Assembly (NCBI RefSeq): GCF_039839275.1
Contig: NZ_JBDOQP010000001.1
Coordinates: 310,001 to 374,000 of the forward strand
Reading direction: 5' to 3'
Length of the DNA stretch: 64,000 bases
Origin: Aerobium sp039839275
GTDB lineage: Bacteria > Pseudomonadota > Alphaproteobacteria > Rhizobiales > Rhizobiaceae
The position numbers were made by a program, and so were the translations under genes. Of the stretch, positions 15,797 to 21,973 are shown in pieces; position 1 is the stretch's first letter, and the number at the start of each line of letters is the position of its first letter. The notes under the pieces were generated by a model. It saw only the letters and a list, made by a program, of their open reading frames with translations, made no database searches and was not told the DNA's origin.

Positions 15797-16764
15797 CCGT
15801 GGTTACCTTCCATTTCAGCGGCGAGGAAATCGTGCCATCCGGTGGCGGCTGAGGCCGCTCCCGATGCGGTCACGAGCCAACGCAGATAGAGCTCCGTGGT
15901 GCTGTCGTCCGCGTGCCCCAACTGCTTCCTCAGCGTTTTCAGGTGCCATGCCCCGCGCGAGTTGATCCAATCTGCACCCATGTCCGACAACGCTCGGCCG
16001 ACCATCTTTGCGTCGCGTTCTGTTGCGTAGAGAATGAAGAAGCAGGCGTAGGTGTGCCGGCCGTGGTGGGTGGTCCAGTGCTCGGGACGCGGCTCTACCG
16101 TATGAAAGCAGTCGTACAGGCGGGCTTCCGAGACCGGCATGCCTTCGTGATCTCTCGCGGTCGAAAGAAACAGCCTGTCGGAAGGCGTCTTCTGTGTCCG
16201 GGCGTGATAAAGGTAGCGGAGGCGCATACGCGGGCCATCGATCCAACGGCGTATCTCTAAGAGAAAGGGGATCGATGCCTGGATTGTACGGGGCCTGGCC
16301 CCTTTCGTCTTGGTTAGGTTCACGGGTGCCGTCAGCTGCCCAGCCCCGGCGAAGGCGTCCAAAGCTTGCAGAGACGGGATCTGGTCTTCCGTGATCGCGA
16401 CCGTCTCTGCCAGCCGGGTCCCGCACTCCAATACGAACCGGCAGGCGAGGTATTTGCTGTATCCCTTTTTCAGCCGGACTTGCTTCAACCACTCCGCAAC
16501 AGGCTTGGGTTGCGGAAGAAATGTGATGGCGGTGATATCGCGGCTGTACGATGCTTTGCGTCGCCCAATGCGCAACAGCATGACATCATCAGGTAGCCTT
16601 GGGTGTAGAGCACCTCGCCTGCGGACCTTGTACCTTACGTCCAGTGCGGGCCGCAGTCCCACCTTCCCAGCCCAGGTGAGGAAGCGCGTTACCTCATCAG
16701 CGCGTTGGTTGGCTGTGTCGGCTTGCAGCGGTCTGCTGCTTGGAGACCATCTTCCCAACGCCAT
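15793..16764 (-). CDS. Tyrosine recombinase, first of the trio, catalytic part downstream of an in-frame stop
   Basis: 323 residues from the first in-frame ATG after a stop. All catalytic residues are present: Arg117 (LECGTRLAETV), His233-x-x-Arg236 (TTHHGRHTYA), His284 (KQLGHADDST) and Tyr293 (ELYLRW). Similarity to recombinases plainly continues upstream: DDLHAVEYPSEKTLENIG and IFSDWCVDLQIDW are in the same frame with no start codon. Further upstream a TAG at 16930-16932 breaks the frame. The natural protein was probably about 425 residues, so this gene is either disabled or read through. The stop overlaps the start of the second recombinase. Confidence 0.8.
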   Translation of the reverse strand: MALGRWSPSSRPLQADTANQRADEVTRFLTWAGKVGLRPALDVRYKVRRRGALHPRLPDDVMLLRIGRRKASYSRDITAITFLPQPKPVAEWLKQVRLKKGYSKYLACRFVLECGTRLAETVAITEDQIPSLQALDAFAGAGQLTAPVNLTKTKGARPRTIQASIPFLLEIRRWIDGPRMRLRYLYHARTQKTPSDRLFLSTARDHEGMPVSEARLYDCFHTVEPRPEHWTTHHGRHTYACFFILYATERDAKMVGRALSDMGADWINSRGAWHLKTLRKQLGHADDSTTELYLRWLVTASGAASAATGWHDFLAAEMEGNHG

Positions 16765-17070
16765 ATCATTCTGGAACCGCAGAACACCATTGTAGTTCAG
16801 CGTTTTCCAGTCGATCTGAAGGTCGACACACCAGTCAGAAAATATCGAGAGCTGTCGTCCGATGTTTTCGAGTGTCTTTTCGGAAGGATATTCAACTGCG
16901 TGAAGGTCATCAGGATCGCCAAATACCTCCTATAGGGCACGCGCACGGAGATATCGGTTTAATTCGCGACAGTACCGTCCTGTCTTATCAAAGAGAATTG
17001 GTACGGTGGAAACATCATTAAAGCGTAGTGACTGGAGGCGGTTCTCATCTGGGTAGAACAATTTTGCCAT
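16765..17070 (-). pseudogene. Amino-terminal part of the first recombinase, cut off by an amber codon
   Basis: Read on the minus strand in the frame of the downstream recombinase, the ATG at 17070 opens 46 codons (MAKLFYPDENRLQSLRFNDV at the start, RYLRARAL at the end). Then comes TAG at 16930-16932, then 55 more codons of recombinase-like sequence before the internal ATG at 16764. No ATG, GTG or TTG lies between the TAG and 16764 in this frame. With the stop ignored, one protein of 425 codons results, the usual length for the family. One base change would restore it. Confidence 0.75.
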
Positions 17071-17713
17071 TCGCCATTCCAAAATATAGGGAGTGACGCG
17101 CCTGCGAACTTCTGATCACGACGCATTATGGATGTTTCGATTTGCAGTTCGACATTCGTATGTAGTTTAGAGTAGTTTGAATTAAACATCAGTCATGCAA
17201 ATAATGTTCTAAACGATGATCGATAAGAAGGAAATATGTGAATGATTTCGCCGTTTTGCTATTGACTTCGCTGTCCGCAACTATCGGTATACGGTGGCTT
17301 TTCTCTGCGAATCTGTTCTGGATTGGCGTGCGAAATCTTGCCCCGGCAGCGAATCCTTGGACGGATACTAACCGCATGATTCGTATGGTATATTTGGTGC
17401 GGATCATTCTCCGGCGTATCAAGGCTGGGCAGGTGGCCAAGGAATCGTCCGAGAGCGGAGTTCTTCAGGCGTTGTGGAGCTCGTGGCGGGGAAAGCTGGC
17501 GCTACAGACCCGGATGGCGGCCCAACTGCCACAGTTGGCGTTCCAGTGCACAACTACTGGTGGAAGCGCTGTCCACAGGTAGAGGCACTTTTCCACAATG
17601 GGGTCGGTTTGTGGTATTTGCCGACGGGTTTGGTGGGCATCGAGAAGTAGGCTATCGACATGTCGATAGACGGTGACTTCTGGTTCGCGGGCTGCTCCTG
17701 GCAGCCCAACTTA
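17071..17713. other. AT-rich intergenic stretch between recombinases and restriction operon
   Basis: No supported gene. The first part (to about 17330) is clearly lower in GC than its surroundings and should hold the promoter of the recombinase operon. A 114-codon plus-strand frame (17238-17582) begins with a hydrophobic stretch but ends in sequence of random appearance, and I do not accept it. A perfect 18-base palindrome lies at 17652-17669. Confidence 0.5.
17652..17669. repeat. Perfect 18-base palindrome
   Basis: CTATCGACA/TGTCGATAG, perfect with no spacer, 45 bases beyond the stop of the UvrD-like gene and between two modules of the island. No T run follows, so a terminator is unlikely. 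An operator or recombination site is possible. Confidence 0.55.
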
Positions 17714-19792
17714 TCAAAGCGGCTCTATGAACTCCGAGCCAGGACTGATTCCGGACACCAGCAGCCTGTCTCGTGCCCGCGTCGCGGCAACGTAGAGGAG
17801 CTGTCGCTCGGTCGCGATGACCTCGTCCAGCTCGAAGGCGTCGGCAACATCGGCGACACGCGCTGCAAGCGGGAGGACGTTCTCGTCACAGGCGACGACG
17901 GCAACGGCGCGGAACTCGAGGCCCTTCGCGAGGTGCATTATGCCGACCAGGGCCTTTTCCTCATCCTGTCGGCTCGTGGTCGCTGTCCGGAACGGCAGCC
18001 CTGCCGCCTCGGCGATACTGCGCGCACGCGGTAGCTGCTCAGCCGACCGCACGAAGATGGCGATCTCGCGCGGCGCGATGTGCACGTCCAACGCGCGCCG
18101 GATGAAGGCAGCGGCGGCGTCCCGCTCGGCAGCCTCGTCCTCGGCGATCATGACCTCCGGCTCGATGCCCTCGAACACCGATACTGTTCCGCGACGGTCC
18201 TCCTCGAGCCCGTCGACGTCGCGGACGGTCCGGGGAAGGAGGCTATCGGCCATCTGCCGGATCTGCTGCGACGTTCGGTAGTTCACCTTCAGCGTGACCG
18301 AGCGACCGCGGACATCGATGCCGAGACCGAGCCAGGAGAATGGCTGCTGGAAGATGCGCTGGCCGATGTCTCCCGCGAAGAACAGCGCGTCGGGCATGTC
18401 CGGCGCAATTGCGGCGAGGAAGCGGAGCTCGGAGACGCCGAGATCCTGCGCCTCGTCGACTACGATATGCGAGAACGGTTTTTCATCCCGCGCGGCGTAG
18501 GTCGCGGTGAGGTGCTGGAAGAGGGCCGCTGGCGTGAAGAGGGCGCGCTGCCGCAATGCCTCCCGAATCCGGGCGAAGACCTGCCACAGCGTCTCGCGCT
18601 GCTTCGCGCCAAGACGGTTCTTTCGGCCCATGCGCGGCACGTCCGCGTAGGCGTCGGCGCTGCCGATGTGCCAGGCGTCGATAATGTTCTCCCACTCCGA
18701 GAGCAGGAAGCGCGGCGAGAAGCCGGTGACACGCGACTCCGACGCGGCCTGTTCCACCAGCTTGCGGATGCCGTCGCGGTCGGCCAAATGCGCCTTTCTG
18801 CCCGTGGTAAGCGCATAGAGCTCCTCGCCGATGCGCCGGAACGATGCGACGGTGACACGGTCCATCAGTTCGCGTCGGCCGCCCGCCAGGATCGCCAGCT
18901 TTCGCTGGAGAGCATCGGCAAGCGGGTCGGAAAAGGTGGTTAGAAGGACGCGGGCGTCGGGATCGCTGTGCAGGATACGCATGACGCGGTGTAGCGCCAC
19001 CACGGTCTTGCCCGTTCCCGCCGAGCCGGCCACACGCACCGGGCCGGAATAGTCGCGGTCCACCACCTGCCGCTGGAGCGGGTGGAGGAACACGGCCCAT
19101 TTCTCGAAGGGGGCGTCGAGGGCTGCCTGAAGCTCCTCAATTCCGTCGAGGATTCGGAACCGGCGCATCGTGTCCGGATGGACCAGCGGATCGGCTGTCG
19201 CAGGAGCCGGGACAGGAAGGATGCCCGTCGCGGCGTATTCAAGCAGTGCCTCGGCCGCTTCCTGGGGCAGGTGGGCGGCGAGTGCGAAGAAGGTCTCCTC
19301 GGTCGCCTTGCCGACGTCGGCGAGCCAGTCTTCCGGTACGCCGACGGACAGGAGCTGTGCCGCATCCAGGCTGGCGAAGATCGGCGGGAGCGTGGCGGGC
19401 GCCGGCGCGTCGAAGGCTAGCTCGATCTGCAAAGGCGCGGCAGGTCGCGCGATCTCCTCGACCCTCTCGCGTACCTCGACGATCTGGATCGCGCCTGTCG
19501 TCGGATGCGCCTCGATGCGGCGGCGCTCCGCCCAAGCGTAGGCGGCATCGTGGTGGTCGACATAGGCGAGCATCAGGCTGCCGCCCGTCTTGTGAACGAT
19601 GATGCGGATGTCCCGGCTGACCCGCACCGACCAAAAGTTCGGATCCTTGGACTTGTCGATGCGGTGGAACTGCAGCCCCGGACGATCCGGCTCCGTCATC
19701 AGCGTAAAGGCCGCCAGCTGAGCCTGCTTCTGCTCGTCATTGGCGAGCTTGGGGAGGGAGGCAGTGAAGCTGTCGGCGAGGATGGTGGGCAT
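17714..19792 (-). CDS. UvrD-type helicase with an amino-terminal RelE/ParE-like domain
   Basis: 692 residues. Residues 1-95 look like the RelE/ParE toxin fold (FWSVRVSRDIRIIVHKTGG, then AYVDHHDAAYAWAERRR). Residues 240 to the end form a superfamily 1 helicase: Walker A AGSAGTGKT at 255-263, Walker B HIVVDEAQDLG, motif IV VNYRTSQQIRQM, motif V MHLAKGLEFRAV and motif VI LYVAATRARDRLLV. The start codon overlaps the stop of the small HTH-like gene by one base, like a toxin-antitoxin pair. It is last in a seven-gene operon of restriction-type genes. Whether the RelE-like part still cuts RNA is unknown. Confidence 0.85.
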   Translation of the reverse strand: MPTILADSFTASLPKLANDEQKQAQLAAFTLMTEPDRPGLQFHRIDKSKDPNFWSVRVSRDIRIIVHKTGGSLMLAYVDHHDAAYAWAERRRIEAHPTTGAIQIVEVRERVEEIARPAAPLQIELAFDAPAPATLPPIFASLDAAQLLSVGVPEDWLADVGKATEETFFALAAHLPQEAAEALLEYAATGILPVPAPATADPLVHPDTMRRFRILDGIEELQAALDAPFEKWAVFLHPLQRQVVDRDYSGPVRVAGSAGTGKTVVALHRVMRILHSDPDARVLLTTFSDPLADALQRKLAILAGGRRELMDRVTVASFRRIGEELYALTTGRKAHLADRDGIRKLVEQAASESRVTGFSPRFLLSEWENIIDAWHIGSADAYADVPRMGRKNRLGAKQRETLWQVFARIREALRQRALFTPAALFQHLTATYAARDEKPFSHIVVDEAQDLGVSELRFLAAIAPDMPDALFFAGDIGQRIFQQPFSWLGLGIDVRGRSVTLKVNYRTSQQIRQMADSLLPRTVRDVDGLEEDRRGTVSVFEGIEPEVMIAEDEAAERDAAAAFIRRALDVHIAPREIAIFVRSAEQLPRARSIAEAAGLPFRTATTSRQDEEKALVGIMHLAKGLEFRAVAVVACDENVLPLAARVADVADAFELDEVIATERQLLYVAATRARDRLLVSGISPGSEFIEPL

Positions 19793-20019
19793 CAGGTCTT
19801 CCTGATCTCGACATACCGAGCCAAGTTCATGCCCTTCCGGATCTCGGTGGCGTAGGTGACGGGTATCTCGGCGCGCGCGGCAAGGTCCTTCAAAGGCAAG
19901 CCGTCGAGTTCCGCCGCGAATTTGATCCCGAACAGATGTACGGACAGCGCCTGTTCGCGAGCGGCAATGCCTTGGTGATACATACGGGCCAGCTCTCGCG
20001 CCGCTTCATCGATTGTCAT
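19792..20019 (-). CDS. Small HTH-like protein paired with the RelE-UvrD fusion
   Basis: 75 residues. The carboxyl half (LKDLAARAEIPVTYATEIRKG) reads as a helix-turn-helix; the amino half is helical. It overlaps the helicase start by one base, so the two are translationally coupled. Given the RelE-like domain of its partner, it may act as an antitoxin or operon regulator. I recognise it as a small HTH-like family often placed before such helicases, but the function is inferred. Confidence 0.68.
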   Translation of the reverse strand: MTIDEAARELARMYHQGIAAREQALSVHLFGIKFAAELDGLPLKDLAARAEIPVTYATEIRKGMNLARYVEIRKT

Positions 20020-20063
20020 TCTCAGCTCCCCCTAGTCGGTCACCCAATTGAAGCCTCTTGCGC

Positions 20064-21242
20064 TCATTGCGGAAATCCGTTGGCGGCCCTGTGCTTCGCG
20101 AGAAAGGCTTGCATTCGAGCAGTCGGTTTCCGCGATAATCGCATGCCTTCTTCCAGAAGGCCGCTGTGCGACGCCATTGCGCGAGTAGCCAGAAGCACGC
20201 CATCCGGATCAAATGAGATAAGCCCACCATCGAAAAGTGCGTCGAGCGTTGCGATGAGCGGCAATCCGTTTTCGGGATCGAGACGCTCCTCATTGGTTGC
20301 GGTTCGCCACGGCAACAGATGAGAGGCTCGAATGACGGCGCCGAGCGAACATCCCGTGACAGCACACCGTCCATCCCAAAGGGCCAAGACACTTGCGCGA
20401 AATCTGCCCTGACCGACTCGGGCGAGTACCAGCTGTTCTCGCTGGGTTGCCGAAATGGATGTATCCGCCCCGACAACTGCGAGGTCAGAAGCGATCGATT
20501 GCACTTCGGGGCTAAGTGAATCGACCAGGGAACGCTTCGGTTGGACTGCAACTATGAAGCCCTGTCTGTTGCAGATGAAGTCAGCAACGTTCTGGCCATC
20601 CGGACCGACGAATTTCAGGCAGCCACCATCCATCGAGCGTTGCGCACCGTTGCTGACAAGGAACCTGTAGGGGACTGGGACTTCCCCTATCTCCTTGAAG
20701 ATGCGAACCAGATGATCCTTGAAATAATCGGTCCGCGAACCATCCCCTGCACCATCGCTCCCGAGCGACTCCGGCTTGAACAGGCCGTGCGAAGACTTCG
20801 AGAAGGGACCCGACGCTGCCGAGCCGTCGGGCTTCACATAATCCGGGATATCCACTCGCAGCGGCGCGAACGGAGGATCACCCTCCAGAAAATCCTTTAG
20901 CGACATTCCGGTTGTGGGTTCGACCCAGTTCTGGGGACCGCTGACATTGCCGTCCCGGATCACACCTGCGGCGCGGCTCGGGCTCGTGAACACGTGATCC
21001 TCGGCGAAGCGAAGCAGGTTGTCTTCTTCCGTCTCAACCAAGACCCCTTGCCGAATGAGGCGGTCGCGTTCGTCTCGATCTCGCTTATCGCCTGCTGAGC
21101 TTTCACGCACAGCAGTAGAGTCTGCCAGAACGACGAAACTGCCGTCTGGCAATAGGCGTCCTGATGCTTGAGCATTTTTTGATCGGTACCGGAACGCAAG
21201 TCTCGATACGGCCGGGTCTACCCGCCCAGTCGCGCTACTCAC
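20064..21242 (-). CDS. DUF4357 domain plus HNH endonuclease
   Basis: 392 residues. The amino part (about 25-120; SGRLLPDGSFVVLADSTAV, then HVFTSPSRAAGVI) fits DUF4357, a domain usually fused to GIY-YIG nucleases or methyltransferase-associated proteins. The carboxyl part (about 270-360) is an HNH_2-type nuclease: CAVTGCSLGAVIRASHLLPW, then ERLDPENGLPLIATLDALFD with the His and Asn of the HNH site. It lies 44 bases before the HTH-like gene and 119 bases after the GIY-YIG gene. It probably cuts DNA as part of the restriction operon. Its GC content is lower than that of its neighbours. Confidence 0.82.
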   Translation of the reverse strand: MSSATGRVDPAVSRLAFRYRSKNAQASGRLLPDGSFVVLADSTAVRESSAGDKRDRDERDRLIRQGVLVETEEDNLLRFAEDHVFTSPSRAAGVIRDGNVSGPQNWVEPTTGMSLKDFLEGDPPFAPLRVDIPDYVKPDGSAASGPFSKSSHGLFKPESLGSDGAGDGSRTDYFKDHLVRIFKEIGEVPVPYRFLVSNGAQRSMDGGCLKFVGPDGQNVADFICNRQGFIVAVQPKRSLVDSLSPEVQSIASDLAVVGADTSISATQREQLVLARVGQGRFRASVLALWDGRCAVTGCSLGAVIRASHLLPWRTATNEERLDPENGLPLIATLDALFDGGLISFDPDGVLLATRAMASHSGLLEEGMRLSRKPTARMQAFLAKHRAANGFPQ

Positions 21243-21361
21243 GCCCTATATCCCCTCGAAACCAACGGCCAAAGTCAATATCAATCTCATTTCGATCCTC
21301 TTCGTCTCTGCCGCAGAGCGGCTGTAGCGTAGCGATCGAGTTTCGACCGTGGTAGCGTGTA

Positions 21362-21943
21362 TTAGGCCTTTGCAGACCTGTTGCGGCCGGGCTTAACCAG
21401 CATCCACGGATAGACAATTTGCTGAGGCATCTGTCCATGGAAGCGGTAACCCTTGTTGAGTATATGCCAAGCACTCCCTCCGTTGCTGCCCATGCCAGGG
21501 AGGGTGTACATCTTCCTATCATTTACAAGGTATGGCCAGAGCGTCCAAATAAGGATGTGTTCGATCTCTTCGGACGCCTCCTTTATCCGTTCAATCTTAT
21601 TCCTGCCCTGTATGAAATCAAAAAACGAAAAGCTGATGCTTGCTTTTCCTTGACGATTTACGATGTCATGAGCTGTCGGGTGATTGAGGAATCGCTTTGA
21701 GGGGTCTTTGGTCAGGCCGACGTAGACAATGCGCTTTTTGTGCCGATAGCGTCCATCATCGTGCATGATGATGTAGACGCAAGGATCCTTGCGATCGGTA
21801 GGGGTCTTCTTCCCCTTTTCCCAGTCGATAGGCTGTGACCAATCCAATTGAACGGCTTTGAAAAGTGGGTTCCCAGCTGCGTTCTCTAGCTCGCCTACTT
21901 CCGCGCCGAAATCAGCGGCATTCAACCCCTTGGGTTTCGTCAC
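21362..21943 (-). CDS. GIY-YIG nuclease-like protein
   Basis: 193 residues. The core CVYIIMHDD ... KRIVYVGLTKDPSKRFLNH (about 55-88) follows the GIY-YIG pattern: a Tyr-Ile pair, then Tyr-Val-Gly, then the catalytic Arg. The later EEIEHILIWTLWPYL supplies the metal-binding Glu. The segment rich in Gly and Ser near the end (GMGSNGGSAW) is of unknown role. It begins 30 bases after the methyltransferase. The next gene carries DUF4357, which is often the carboxyl domain of GIY-YIG proteins, so the two may be a split version of that fusion. Confidence 0.72.
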   Translation of the reverse strand: MTKPKGLNAADFGAEVGELENAAGNPLFKAVQLDWSQPIDWEKGKKTPTDRKDPCVYIIMHDDGRYRHKKRIVYVGLTKDPSKRFLNHPTAHDIVNRQGKASISFSFFDFIQGRNKIERIKEASEEIEHILIWTLWPYLVNDRKMYTLPGMGSNGGSAWHILNKGYRFHGQMPQQIVYPWMLVKPGRNRSAKA

Positions 21944-21973
21944 GTCCTTACCTCCGTCCAGGTTCAGGCTGTC

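Noticed and set aside
16959..17189. 76-codon minus-strand frame upstream of the first recombinase
   Set aside because: A different frame over the same DNA encodes the conserved amino end of the recombinase, so this one is a shadow.
17238..17582. 114-codon plus-strand frame with a hydrophobic start
   Set aside because: The first 35 residues could be a membrane helix, but the second half looks random, the region is AT-rich and promoter-like, and no family is recognisable.
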